A stretch of 64,000 nt of DNA from the NCBI GenBank assembly GCA_964415045.1, contig CAYPZL010000007.1:1-64000 (forward strand). The letters run 5' to 3'. This stretch comes from CAYPZL01 sp964415045. Its GTDB lineage: Bacteria > Planctomycetota > Phycisphaerae > Sedimentisphaerales > Anaerobacaceae. Shown piece by piece: positions 15,997-25,047 of this stretch. The notes beneath the pieces are model-generated. The model made no database searches. It was not told the origin of the DNA and saw only the letters and a list, made by a program, of their open reading frames with translations. Every line of letters begins with the position of its first letter. Position 1 is the first letter of the stretch. The translations under genes were made by a program, and so were the position numbers.

Positions 15997-17736
15997 ATGA
16001 CCAAAAAGCGCAGGCACTTAGGGGAAATCCTTTATAAGGCCGGCCTCGTTAAGAAAGAGGCCCTGATTGAAGCCATCAAGACGTCCAAGTCGAGCAACAA
16101 GCGAGTGGGCGAAGTCTTGGTCGATCAGGGTCTAATCGATCGGGAAACGCTGACCAAGGCGATCGCCAAGCAGTTCGGCCTCAAGTACGTCGATCTGGAC
16201 CAGATCACGGTCCCGGCCGATGCCACCAAGATCATCCCGGAAGATCTCATCAAGCGGTATACCATCCTGCCGCTGAGTGTGACCAACGGGAGGGTGAAGC
16301 TCATCATCAGCGACCCCATGGACCTCGACATGATGGACTCGGTTCGGTTGCGGTTGAACTCCGAACTCGAGTGCTATCTGGCGAATCCGACGAAAATCCG
16401 CTCCTACATTGAAGAGGTGCTGAGCGAGCAGGGCGGCTCGGAGGAAGATGACCGGCTCCGGCACAGTATCGACGCGACGGCGCAGGAATTAGCGGAAGTG
16501 GGGAGCGAGCTTCAGGCTGCGGCGATGCGGGCCCAGGAGGGCGACGATGGGGACGATGGGCCGATCATTCGGCTGGTGAACCTGATCATCGATACGGCCT
16601 ATCACATGCGCGCCAGCGATATTCATATCGAGCCCATGGAGGATCGCGTTCGCATCCGCTATCGTGTTGACGGCGTTTGCCTGGAGAAAGACAACATCCC
16701 CAAGAACATGCAGGCGCCGCTGGTGACGCGTTTCAAAATCCTCTCCGGAATGGACATTGCCGAAAAGCGGCTGCCCCAGGATGGGCGTATCAAACGCGAG
16801 ATTGGCGGCCAGGACATTGACTTCCGTGTCTCGTCGCTGCCGGGCAACCACGGCCCCAGCGTCGTGCTGCGTATTCTGCGACCCGATGCCGTGAACATCG
16901 GTATCGAGTCGCTCGGCTTCGAACAGGACAATTATGAGGTGTTCCAGCGCATCATCAAGAGGCCCAACGGCATCTTTCTGGTGACGGGCCCGACCGGTAG
17001 CGGCAAGACGACGACGCTGTACGCGGCCCTGCAGGAGCTGAACAAGCCGGACAAGAAGATTATCACTGCCGAGGACCCGGTGGAGTACAACTTTGCCGGT
17101 ATGAACCAATGTCAGGTCCGGGAGGAAATCGGCCTGACGTTCGACAAGATTCTGCGCGCCATGCTGCGACAGGCGCCGAACATCATCCTCGTCGGTGAGA
17201 TTCGTGACAGCGAGGTCGCCGACATCGCCATTCAGGCCGCTCTTACGGGACACCTGGTCTTCAGTACGCTCCACACCAACGATGCCTGCAGCGCCATCAC
17301 GCGTCTGATCGATATGGGGGTCAAGCCCTTCCTGGTGGCAAGCTCGATCCAAGCCATTATGGCGCAACGACTTATACGAGTTATCTGCAAGAAGTGCAAG
17401 ATGGTGGACGAGAATCCCAACCCGCACCATCTCAAGCTGTTGGGCATTTCTCCTGAAGAGATAAAGAAACGGCCGGTGTACAAAGGCGCCGGCTGCAGCG
17501 CGTGTCAGAATACGGGATATAAGGGCCGGCTTGGCATTTTCGAAATGATCGAGTTGAACTCGGAAATACGGGAGCTGGCTTTCAAGCGCGCCCCTACGGG
17601 CGATTTGCGGGTGGCGGCGAAGGCCGCCGGCATGCGGACGCTGGCCGAAGACGGAAAATTGAAGATTTTCAAGGGCATTACGACGCCTGAGGAGGTCTCG
17701 CGCATCGCGCAGGCGGAGGGCGTCGTGGAAGAGTAA
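15997..17736 (+). CDS. Type II secretion/type IV pilus assembly ATPase, GspE/PilB family (copy 1)
   Basis: 579 residues from ATG 15997, chosen because AGGTGAGG lies about six bases upstream; an earlier in-frame GTG adds eight unlikely residues. Order: T2SSE N-terminal (MshEN-like) domain to about residue 130 (HLGEILYKAGLV, GEVLVDQGLIDRE), an acidic linker, then the ATPase domain with RASDIHIEP, Walker A GPTGSGKTTT (331-340), EDPVEY (Asp box), LVGEIRDSEVA (Walker B) and a four-cysteine zinc site (CKKC ... CSAC). It is a cytoplasmic hexameric motor that drives pseudopilus or pilus assembly. It is followed by pilT and, after a new promoter, by a second copy of the same family. Confidence 0.93.
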   Translation: MTKKRRHLGEILYKAGLVKKEALIEAIKTSKSSNKRVGEVLVDQGLIDRETLTKAIAKQFGLKYVDLDQITVPADATKIIPEDLIKRYTILPLSVTNGRVKLIISDPMDLDMMDSVRLRLNSELECYLANPTKIRSYIEEVLSEQGGSEEDDRLRHSIDATAQELAEVGSELQAAAMRAQEGDDGDDGPIIRLVNLIIDTAYHMRASDIHIEPMEDRVRIRYRVDGVCLEKDNIPKNMQAPLVTRFKILSGMDIAEKRLPQDGRIKREIGGQDIDFRVSSLPGNHGPSVVLRILRPDAVNIGIESLGFEQDNYEVFQRIIKRPNGIFLVTGPTGSGKTTTLYAALQELNKPDKKIITAEDPVEYNFAGMNQCQVREEIGLTFDKILRAMLRQAPNIILVGEIRDSEVADIAIQAALTGHLVFSTLHTNDACSAITRLIDMGVKPFLVASSIQAIMAQRLIRVICKKCKMVDENPNPHHLKLLGISPEEIKKRPVYKGAGCSACQNTGYKGRLGIFEMIELNSEIRELAFKRAPTGDLRVAAKAAGMRTLAEDGKLKIFKGITTPEEVSRIAQAEGVVEE

Positions 17737-17763
17737 CGCCAGGTTCTGGCAGAGGATGACTAC

Positions 17764-18915
17764 ATGGCAACACTGAACATGGACAGGATACTGCAGGCGT
17801 GCGTCTCGCAAGGCGCCTCGGATATCCATATCGTGGTTGGCCGACCGCCTGTTTTGCGCATGGACGGACGTCTGAGGTCGCTGGAAACGAAGGTGCTCGA
17901 GCCCGACGACACGGCCGCTCTGATGAAGAGCATCACGCCGGAACGCTGCCAGCAGGAGCTTCAGGAGGAAGGTGGAACGGACTTTGGCTTTGCCTTCGGC
18001 GACCAGGGGCGTTTTCGTGTGGCGGTGTTCAAGCAAAAGGGCAATATTTCCATCGTTCTGCGTCTGATTCCCAACAAGATCATGACCTTTGAGGAAATCG
18101 GTCTGCCCAAGATCACGGCCGCCCTGTGCCGACGGCCGCGTGGCATGTTTCTCGTGACCGGGCCTACCGGAAGTGGCAAAACGACCACGCTGGCCTGTAT
18201 GCTCAACTACATCAACGAGAACTTCGATCGCCATATCGTTACCGTTGAAGACCCCATCGAATACTACCATCCCCACAAGAAATCCATTATGAATCAGCGT
18301 GAAGTGGGGGTCGATGTGCCCAGCTTTGGCGAGGCACTGAGGCGCGTTCTCCGTCAGGACCCGGATATCATTCTCGTCGGTGAGCTTCGTGACCTCGAGA
18401 CGATCGAGTCCGCGGTGCGTGCCGCCGAAACGGGCCACCTTGTTTTCAGCACGGTCCACACCACCAGTGCCGCCGGCACGGTGAACCGTATCATCGACGT
18501 GTTCCCGACGGATCAGCAGGAACAGATTCGAATCCAGCTCAGCGGCAACCTCATCGCAGTGCTGAGCCAGGCGTTATGCCCGTTGGCCACCGGTCGCGGC
18601 CGGGTCGCTGCCTATGAGTTTATGGTGGTAACGCCGGCTATCGCCAACCTGATTCGCGAAAACAAGACCTACCGTATTGATTCGAGCATCCAGACTGGTA
18701 AGAAGCTCGGCATGCAACTGCTCGACGAGCACCTCTGGGAGCTCTACGATACCGGCAAAATTACCCTGGAAGAGATGCTCGACAAGGGTCGTCAGCCGGG
18801 CGCGCTTCAGGAAAAGGCGATGGCCAAGATCGCCGGCGCGAAAGGGAAATCGAAGAAGAAGGCCGTGCAGGCGGCCAAAGAGATGGAAGATCTCGGGCCC
18901 ATCCTCAAGACCTAA
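17764..18915 (+). CDS. pilT: Twitching motility/retraction ATPase PilT
   Basis: 383 residues. ASDIHIVVGRPPVLRMDG opens the N-terminal domain, Walker A GPTGSGKTTT spans about residues 133-142, followed by EDPIEYYHPH, LVGELRDLETIESA, HLVFSTVHTTSA and the PilT signature AIANLIREN. The tail is lysine-rich (KGKSKKKAVQ). PilT powers disassembly of type IV pili, so its presence beside GspE-type ATPases argues for a retractable pilus instead of a pure type II secretion system. It starts 27 bases after the first ATPase gene and is probably co-transcribed with it. Confidence 0.94.
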   Translation: MATLNMDRILQACVSQGASDIHIVVGRPPVLRMDGRLRSLETKVLEPDDTAALMKSITPERCQQELQEEGGTDFGFAFGDQGRFRVAVFKQKGNISIVLRLIPNKIMTFEEIGLPKITAALCRRPRGMFLVTGPTGSGKTTTLACMLNYINENFDRHIVTVEDPIEYYHPHKKSIMNQREVGVDVPSFGEALRRVLRQDPDIILVGELRDLETIESAVRAAETGHLVFSTVHTTSAAGTVNRIIDVFPTDQQEQIRIQLSGNLIAVLSQALCPLATGRGRVAAYEFMVVTPAIANLIRENKTYRIDSSIQTGKKLGMQLLDEHLWELYDTGKITLEEMLDKGRQPGALQEKAMAKIAGAKGKSKKKAVQAAKEMEDLGPILKT

Positions 18916-19064
18916 GCATCCGGCCGGGGGGCATGGGTCGGGACGCGTCTTTTCGGACGCCTCGGAGGAGGCGGCATCACATCTTTTGTGTCGTTTCGGG
19001 CGGAAGTGTTGTTCCTTGGGCCCTTAAACGTGTCCCGTTAACTAAGTGTCCAATAGCTAATTTT

Positions 19065-19094
19065 TTGTAAAATAACTGTTTACTTTGATATAAT
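19065..19094 (+). promoter_or_regulatory. Promoter of the second pilB/gspE operon
   Basis: TTGTAA (19065-19070), 18 base spacer, TATAAT (19089-19094) with TG at 19086-19087. The extended -10 TGATATAAT is identical to that before the first ATPase gene. The intergenic region 18916-19135 shows no other feature I can defend. Confidence 0.65.
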
Positions 19095-19135
19095 ACGGAC
19101 GTAGAAAGTTATAGGGTCTTTGAGGATTTCGGCAT

Positions 19136-20899
19136 ATGGGTAAGATGAAGACGGCAGAAAAGCTTCCTCCCATTGAGCAGCTTCGGGGTCGTCCGCTGGG
19201 CAGAATCCTGATGAAGATGGGGGTGCTCAGCCGGGATAAGGTGCACGAGTGCCTGAACATCCAGAAGCAGCGAGGCGGGGATGTTCGTATCGGCGAGATC
19301 TTCATGGAATTGGGGCTGGTGGACGAGACCCAGCTTCAGGTGGCGCTGGCGGCCAAGCGCGGCATGGAGTATGTGAGCATCGACGGCGTGGATATTCCGC
19401 AGGATGTGGTGGAGAAAGTGCCGGCGCAGATGGCCCAGACGTATCACATCGTGCCCATTGACTACGACAAGGAGAAAAACGAGCTTACGGTGGCTCTGGA
19501 TAACGTGGAGAACTTCCGGGCCACGGACGATCTTCGCACGTTGATGGGCTTTAACGTGACGGCGAAGATGACGGACCGTAATGCGCTGGAGGCGGCACTG
19601 AAGAAGTATTACGAGGCCGAGGACGAAAATATCACGGAACTGATCGACGAGATTCAGTCGGATGCATTCCTGGCCGAGTTCGACGGGAGAAACCAGAGTA
19701 TCGACCTGGACGAGCTGAAGGAGCTGTCCGAGTCGAATCCGGTGAAGAAACTGCTGAACCTGGTTCTTCTTCAGGCGATTCGGGACAAGGCTTCCGATAT
19801 CCACTTCGAGCCGTTCGAGAATGAGTACAAAATGCGCTATCGCATCGATGGCGTGTTGTACGAGATGATCCCGCCTCCGAAGTACATTGCGGCGGCTCTG
19901 AGCTCGCGTATCAAGGTCATGGCGGACCTGGACATTGCCGAACGGCGGCTGCCGCAGGACGGCCGCATCTCGCTGACGGTTCAGGGCAACCCGGTCGATT
20001 TGCGTGTGAGCGTTCTGCCGACGATGTTCGGCGAGAGCGTCGTGCTTCGTGTCCTGGACCGCAGCCAGGTGAGCTTCGATCTGGCGAAGCTGGGTTTGCG
20101 GCCCGACGACATCAAAACGATGGGGCAGCTCATTCGCAAGCCAAACGGAATCGTGATCGTGACGGGGCCGACCGGATGCGGGAAGACCACGACGCTGTAC
20201 TCGGCGCTGAGCGAGCTCAACACCATCGACCGGAAGATCATCACCATCGAGGACCCCGTGGAATACGACCTCGACGGTTTGATCCAGGTGCAGATGAAAC
20301 CGGAGATCGGATTGACGTTTGCCCGATGCCTGCGTTCGATTCTGCGTCAGGACCCGGATGTTGTGCTCGTGGGTGAGGTTCGTGACCTTGAGACCGCTGA
20401 GATCGCTGCTCAGGCCTCGCTGACGGGCCACCTGGTGTTTACCACTCTGCACACCAACGACGCACCCAGCTCCGTGGCTCGTTTGCTGGACCTGGGGGTC
20501 GAGCCGTTTCTTATCACCGCGACGGTTGAGGGGATTTGTGCCCAGCGTTTGGCCCGGCGGATCTGCGCCAACTGCAAGACGGCCTACGAGCCGGACGAGG
20601 CGCAACTGAAGGAACTGGGGCTGACCGAAGAGGACGTCAAAGGCAAGAAGTTCTATTACGGCAAAGGCTGCAACCGGTGTAACGGGACCGGCTACCGGGG
20701 TCGGATCGGGATTTTCGAGATCATGATCTTTGACGACGAGATACGCGATTTGATTATGAATCGGGCCTCGACGAATGTGTTACGCGTGGCAGCCCAGAAG
20801 AAGGGCATGAGAACGTTGCGCGACAACGGTCTGGCCGTTATCTACGACGGAATTACAACGATCGACGAGGTTGTGAAGGAAACGATTACGGAAGGGTAG
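19136..20899 (+). CDS. Type II secretion/type IV pilus assembly ATPase, GspE/PilB family (copy 2)
   Basis: 587 residues. Same architecture as the copy at 15997: N-terminal MshEN-like domain (PLGRILMKMGVLSRDKV, GEIFMELGLVDET), then the ATPase with KASDIHFEP, Walker A GPTGCGKTTT (about 344-353; cysteine replaces the usual serine), EDPVEYDLDG, LVGEVRDLETAEIA and zinc cysteines CANC ... CNRC. The two copies are clearly separate paralogues and not a recent duplication, since the DNA differs throughout. It heads the transcript that continues into gspF/pilC and the pseudopilins, so this copy probably drives that machine. An alternative ATG lies nine bases downstream. Confidence 0.93.
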   Translation: MGKMKTAEKLPPIEQLRGRPLGRILMKMGVLSRDKVHECLNIQKQRGGDVRIGEIFMELGLVDETQLQVALAAKRGMEYVSIDGVDIPQDVVEKVPAQMAQTYHIVPIDYDKEKNELTVALDNVENFRATDDLRTLMGFNVTAKMTDRNALEAALKKYYEAEDENITELIDEIQSDAFLAEFDGRNQSIDLDELKELSESNPVKKLLNLVLLQAIRDKASDIHFEPFENEYKMRYRIDGVLYEMIPPPKYIAAALSSRIKVMADLDIAERRLPQDGRISLTVQGNPVDLRVSVLPTMFGESVVLRVLDRSQVSFDLAKLGLRPDDIKTMGQLIRKPNGIVIVTGPTGCGKTTTLYSALSELNTIDRKIITIEDPVEYDLDGLIQVQMKPEIGLTFARCLRSILRQDPDVVLVGEVRDLETAEIAAQASLTGHLVFTTLHTNDAPSSVARLLDLGVEPFLITATVEGICAQRLARRICANCKTAYEPDEAQLKELGLTEEDVKGKKFYYGKGCNRCNGTGYRGRIGIFEIMIFDDEIRDLIMNRASTNVLRVAAQKKGMRTLRDNGLAVIYDGITTIDEVVKETITEG

Positions 20900-20950
20900 T
20901 CTTTGTGAGTGCTGCTGCGGCACGCACGGGCTGAAAGTGAGGTAGCTACA

Positions 20951-22201
20951 ATGCCGGTTTTTCACTACATTGCTCTGGATTCGCAGGGTGTTGAGATCAA
21001 GGACGAGATCGAGGCGCTCAGCGAGAAGGAGGCCATCAGTAAAATTCGCAACATGGGGTATTTCCCCACGAAGGTGCGGTCGAAGGCCGCAACCAAGGCG
21101 GGCGGCAAGGCGGCGGCCAAGCCCAGGCGGCGGCGCGGCGCCGGCGCCAGAGTCAAAGTCAAACATACCACGCAGTTCGCCCGGCAGCTTTCAACGCTTC
21201 AAGATGCGGGCCTGCCGATCTTGCGGTCGCTGAGGATCCTGCAGGAGCAGCAGAGGTCGGGCAGTTTCAAACGCATCATCGGGTACGTCGGCGACGACAT
21301 CGAGGGCGGCTCCACACTCTCGGAAGCCTTTGGCAAGTATCCTCGCGCCTTCGACCGCCTTTTCGTCAACATGGTGGCGGCCGGCGAGGCCGGCGGTGTG
21401 CTTGACCTGATTCTGGCCCGTATCGCGGACTTCAAAGAAAGATCGGAGAAGCTCAAAGGCCGCGTCAAGAGTGCTATGGTGTATCCGGTCGTGGTGTTGA
21501 CGGCGGCGTTCCTGATCCTGCTGGGCTTGATGACGTTCGTTATCCCGCAGTTTAAGGAGGTCCTCGAGGAGATGGTGGGCGGAGACCTCAACGCGTTTAC
21601 CCAGACGGTGCTGGGAATCAGCCAGTGGATCGCCTATCGCTACGGTTGGGCCGTGCTGCTGGGCGTGCCGTTTGGGCTTGTCGTTTTGATTCGAACAGTG
21701 CGTCAGTTCCGCCCCGGGCGGCACGTTCTCGATACAATCAATCTCCGTTTGCCGGTTATGGGCCAACTTATCGCCAAGACCTCGATCGCGCGGTGGACCC
21801 GAACGCTGGGAACGCTGATCAGCGCCGGTGTGCCCATTCTGGACGCGCTGAACGTGACGCGAGAGACGGCCGGCAACGAGGTCTACGCCAGCACCCTGGG
21901 CAAGGTGCACAACTCCATTCGCCAGGGTGATACCTTCGCCGGGCCGCTGCGCCAGTCCAAAACGGTGGACCTGCTCGTGAGCAACATGGTGGCGGTCGGC
22001 GAGGAGACCGGTGATCTGGACAAGATGTTGATACGCGTGGCGGACAACTACGACGAGCAGGTGGAGGTCCTGGTCGGTTCGCTGATGTCCATGCTGGAGC
22101 CGATCATGATTCTGGTGCTCGGAGGGATTGTGATGACCATTGTGCTGGCGGTGTTCCTGCCGATGATTCAGGTCATCACCAGCTTGAGTTCGGCGGGATA
22201 G
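20951..22201 (+). CDS. Type II secretion/type IV pilus inner membrane platform protein, GspF/PilC family
   Basis: 416 residues from ATG 20951; the upstream in-frame start adds fourteen unlikely residues. It shows PVFHYIALDSQG at the N-terminus, a basic linker (KPRRRRGAGARVKVK, about 60-75), two repeated cytoplasmic helical domains each containing the family pattern (FARQLSTLQDAGLPI and WTRTLGTLISAGVPI), and three hydrophobic membrane segments near residues 175-200, 225-245 and 385-410. It anchors the pilus or pseudopilus assembly ATPase to the inner membrane. It lies 51 bases after the second ATPase gene and before the first pseudopilin. Confidence 0.94.
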   Translation: MPVFHYIALDSQGVEIKDEIEALSEKEAISKIRNMGYFPTKVRSKAATKAGGKAAAKPRRRRGAGARVKVKHTTQFARQLSTLQDAGLPILRSLRILQEQQRSGSFKRIIGYVGDDIEGGSTLSEAFGKYPRAFDRLFVNMVAAGEAGGVLDLILARIADFKERSEKLKGRVKSAMVYPVVVLTAAFLILLGLMTFVIPQFKEVLEEMVGGDLNAFTQTVLGISQWIAYRYGWAVLLGVPFGLVVLIRTVRQFRPGRHVLDTINLRLPVMGQLIAKTSIARWTRTLGTLISAGVPILDALNVTRETAGNEVYASTLGKVHNSIRQGDTFAGPLRQSKTVDLLVSNMVAVGEETGDLDKMLIRVADNYDEQVEVLVGSLMSMLEPIMILVLGGIVMTIVLAVFLPMIQVITSLSSAG

Positions 22202-22254
22202 TAATTCGACCCCTGGGAAATCTCGTTATCGTATATCTGTAGAAGGAGAGCAAA

Positions 22255-23166
22255 ATGAAACCAGTTATGAAACAAGGCGGACAGAGGTCAGCTTTTACCA
22301 TCGTGGAGCTGCTGACGGTCATGAGCATCATCGTCATCCTGATCGGCTTGCTGGTCCCGGCGCTGAACAAGGTGAAGATCTACGCGATGAAGGTCAAGCA
22401 GAACGCCCAGTTCCACAGTATCGAGGCGGCCCTGGAGCTTTTCAACAGCGAGTTCGAAGGGTACCCGGAGTCCGGGGCTCTCGATCCGAGAGACCAGCCT
22501 TACCCGGGCGCCATGAAACTGTGCGAGGCGATGATGGGGTGGGACCTGCTGGGCTTCCACACGAATTCAATGTTCCGAAGGGACGGGTTGGGGGTGAACG
22601 ACCAGATGCTTTATGACCCTACGGACCTGTCGGCGCGGCGCGGCCCCTTTCTGCCGCTGGAGAGCGCCAACGCCTATCGGCTGGAGGACCTGTACCCGCC
22701 TGACAGTCCGGGCCTCGGTCAGTTCAACGGCAGGAATTTCGTGTTGTGCGATGTCTTCGCCAAGCAACGTCACAATGTCAAGGCAGGCATGCCGATTCTC
22801 TATTACAAAGCCAACACGGCGAATTCCCTGCATCTACGGGACATCAACGGGCAGGAGTTTGTGCCTCCGAATCCGCGGGACGCTGCCGGCAACATCTACA
22901 ACTACTGGGACAATCAGCAGGTGCTCGAGCTGGGTAAGCCGTGGGTCAAAGGCGGCGCAGGTTCCGAGGGCAAGAGTCACCGGCTCGCCGACTACCGTGT
23001 GTTTTACCAGAACACCCGCAGCCACAAGATCGAAACCCCCTGGCGGCCGTACATGGCCGACAGGTTTATCCTGATTTCGGCGGGGCACGACAACGAATAC
23101 GGTACGGCCGACGACATCTGCAACTACGACTGGAAGTACACGGAGGTGGATACGCAGCAGAATTGA
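22255..23166 (+). CDS. GspG-like pseudopilin with long C-terminal domain (copy A)
   Basis: 303 residues. A prepilin-type signal is clear: short basic leader, then FTIVELLTVMSIIVILIGLL with Glu at +5. The residue before the predicted cleavage is alanine (RSA/FT), where glycine is usual. The C-terminus ends SAGHDNEYGTADDICNYDWK, which resembles the calcium-binding loop of GspG. Between them is a long insertion (WDLLGFH, residues about 95-250) not found in the roughly 140-residue standard GspG. The protein shares this plan with the gene at 24085. It would be a subunit of a short periplasmic pseudopilus. The ribosome site GAAGGAGAG precedes the ATG. Confidence 0.85.
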   Translation: MKPVMKQGGQRSAFTIVELLTVMSIIVILIGLLVPALNKVKIYAMKVKQNAQFHSIEAALELFNSEFEGYPESGALDPRDQPYPGAMKLCEAMMGWDLLGFHTNSMFRRDGLGVNDQMLYDPTDLSARRGPFLPLESANAYRLEDLYPPDSPGLGQFNGRNFVLCDVFAKQRHNVKAGMPILYYKANTANSLHLRDINGQEFVPPNPRDAAGNIYNYWDNQQVLELGKPWVKGGAGSEGKSHRLADYRVFYQNTRSHKIETPWRPYMADRFILISAGHDNEYGTADDICNYDWKYTEVDTQQN

Positions 23167-23246
23167 CGTTCCTTTAGCAGATGCGCGGCGTCGAGTCGAG
23201 GTTGGCAGATGATGACATCCCGACGAAGACATGGCAGGAGGGGAAT

Positions 23247-24050
23247 ATGATGAGGTCTGTACTACAACGTGTTTTTGTAGCACTGTTGTTCGTGGCGGCC
23301 GGTCCGGCTGGCGTTGCCGTTTGCGAGATCGTAAACGGGAGCTTTGAAGACGACGGGTACATCGCGGACGTCAATGAAACGGACCCGAACGGGTGGCGTG
23401 CGGACGTGTCGACCGACAAGTTCGCCGGTTACGTGTACACGGATTGGGCGACGGACGGGATTTACAATCTGACGCTCCATTCTCTGCGCGCGACGTTCGA
23501 AGCCGGCGACATGGTGAGCGTTTCTCAGGAGCTGGAGTTGTCCCAGGTGGATGAGATCATCTTCGATGTGAAGCTGGACAGCGACTTGTCGGCGTGGGAC
23601 CCGAACGTAGGTAGCGCCGTGGTCCTGATCGATGGCGACGTGGTCTGGACGTCGGATGGGCAGGTCGTCGAAGGCGTAGCCGAGCTGATCGACCAGCGCT
23701 GCCCCGTGGCGGACAAGTACCGAACCGCCGGCCTGCACACGCTGTCGTTGGGGCTGCGCATGAACGCCGACGGCATGTTCTGGGAACGCTACTACACCGA
23801 CTGGGACCGGGTGGAATTGACGCTGCTCTGCGGCGGCGGCGGTCTCTTGCCCGGGGATTTCAACGGCGACTGCGTCGTTGACGCCAACGACCTGACGTGG
23901 ATGGGTGTCATGTGGCTGGCCGATGTGGCGGCCGACAGCCCCTACAACCTCCTCGATGAGGACGAGGGAGCCGACGCCACGGTCAACGGTTTTGACTTTG
24001 CGGTCTTTGGCGCGAACTGGCTCCACAGCAGTCTGGTGCAAGAAGAATAA
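23247..24050 (+). CDS. Exported protein with C-terminal dockerin-like domain
   Basis: 267 residues from ATG 23247, chosen because AGGAGGGG lies a few bases upstream and a signal peptide (SVLQRVFVALLFVAAGPAGVAV) begins right there. The first 200 residues form a beta-rich domain (IVNGSFEDDGYI at the start) of the kind seen in planctomycete carbohydrate-binding exported proteins. The end has the pattern PGDFNGDCVVDANDL ... DATVNGFDFAVFGANWL, two calcium-loop/helix repeats as in type I dockerin. No catalytic residues are seen. It sits between two pseudopilin genes in the same orientation with short gaps, so it may be a substrate or a tip-associated partner of the secretion machine. A cellulosome is not implied: no cohesin was found. 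Confidence 0.8.
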   Translation: MMRSVLQRVFVALLFVAAGPAGVAVCEIVNGSFEDDGYIADVNETDPNGWRADVSTDKFAGYVYTDWATDGIYNLTLHSLRATFEAGDMVSVSQELELSQVDEIIFDVKLDSDLSAWDPNVGSAVVLIDGDVVWTSDGQVVEGVAELIDQRCPVADKYRTAGLHTLSLGLRMNADGMFWERYYTDWDRVELTLLCGGGGLLPGDFNGDCVVDANDLTWMGVMWLADVAADSPYNLLDEDEGADATVNGFDFAVFGANWLHSSLVQEE

Positions 24051-24084
24051 TCGAACGGAATCGTCGTATTGAAAGAGGTTCATC

Positions 24085-25011
24085 GTGAATCGCAAAAGGT
24101 CAGGTTTGACAGTTATCGAGATCCTGGTTGTCGTGGGGATTATCGCGCTGCTGGCGGGCATGCTCATCCCGGCGGCCAGTACGGTGAGGAAGATGGCCAA
24201 GGAGGTGAAGCAGCGGGCCCAGTTGACCGCGATCGAGCTCGGCCTGGCCGCTTTCAAGAACGATTACGGTGACTATCCTCCTTCGGATCCCTACTCGTGG
24301 CTCCGTAACGTGACCGACGTGCAGAATTCCTCCGGCGCCCAGAAACTGGCCGAAGCGCTGCTGGGATGGGACCTGCTCGGCTTTCACCCGGACTCGGGTT
24401 TCCGCGCCGACGGGGCGAACCGATGGCCATACGAGGTCGACGGGACGCAATATGCGGAAGGGACGTATTTCCTGTACGACCGGACCAGCAACACGGATTT
24501 GGAGAAAAGAAAAGGACGCTACATTGATCTGGACACGGCCGACGCCTTTCACCTGGGCCAGACCGGCGGCCACGATGGGCTCTTCTCCAATTTAGGGAGT
24601 CTCGACTCTGCCGCCGACACGTTTGTGCTCTGCGACGTCTTTGGCAAGGGAAAAGACGTGGTTCAGAGCGATGGCAGTCGTGCCAAGGCGGGGCATCCGA
24701 TCTTGTACTATCGCGCCCATGCTTCGGAGAAGCGGATTCAGGACATTTATCACTATACGGACAACTACGAACTGATTGCCGTCAAGGAGGATGCGGACCA
24801 GGCTCGCAGAGGAACACCTCCGGACACCTGGTGGAATCCCTTGATTCGCACCGCAGGGAGTCTCCATGATTATATCGCAGATCCCCGCGTGCCGCCGGCA
24901 CCCAACTCAGATTTGCGCGTGCCCTTCAAACCGGACTCATACATTTTGATTTCGGCGGGAGCCGACGGCCTCTACGGAACCGTGGACGATATCTGCAACT
25001 TCAAGCGGTAG
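24085..25011 (+). CDS. GspG-like pseudopilin with long C-terminal domain (copy B)
   Basis: 308 residues from GTG 24085, with AAAGAGG six to seven bases upstream. The prepilin signal is RSG/LTVIEILVVVGIIALLAGM with the usual glycine before cleavage and Glu at +5. The body is related to the gene at 22255: EALLGWDLLGFHPDSGFRADG against EAMMGWDLLGFHTNSMFRRDG, and both end with an ILISAGxDxxYGTxDDICN calcium-loop-like stretch. It is therefore a diverged duplicate. Likely a second major or minor pseudopilin of the same machine; whether the two are assembled together is unknown. Confidence 0.85.
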   Translation: MNRKRSGLTVIEILVVVGIIALLAGMLIPAASTVRKMAKEVKQRAQLTAIELGLAAFKNDYGDYPPSDPYSWLRNVTDVQNSSGAQKLAEALLGWDLLGFHPDSGFRADGANRWPYEVDGTQYAEGTYFLYDRTSNTDLEKRKGRYIDLDTADAFHLGQTGGHDGLFSNLGSLDSAADTFVLCDVFGKGKDVVQSDGSRAKAGHPILYYRAHASEKRIQDIYHYTDNYELIAVKEDADQARRGTPPDTWWNPLIRTAGSLHDYIADPRVPPAPNSDLRVPFKPDSYILISAGADGLYGTVDDICNFKR

Positions 25012-25047
25012 GTCGGCCTCGCGCGGCCCTTTTTCTACGTGCAGCGT

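Noticed and set aside
16489..18459. 656-codon open frame on the minus strand across the pilB and pilT genes
   Set aside because: It is antisense to two strongly supported genes. Long antisense frames are common in GC-rich coding DNA, and the translation is rich in His, Arg and Gln with no domain.
23247..24050. Evidence of a cellulosome
   Set aside because: A dockerin-like end alone does not imply one; no cohesin or scaffoldin is present and such domains are common in planctomycete exported proteins.
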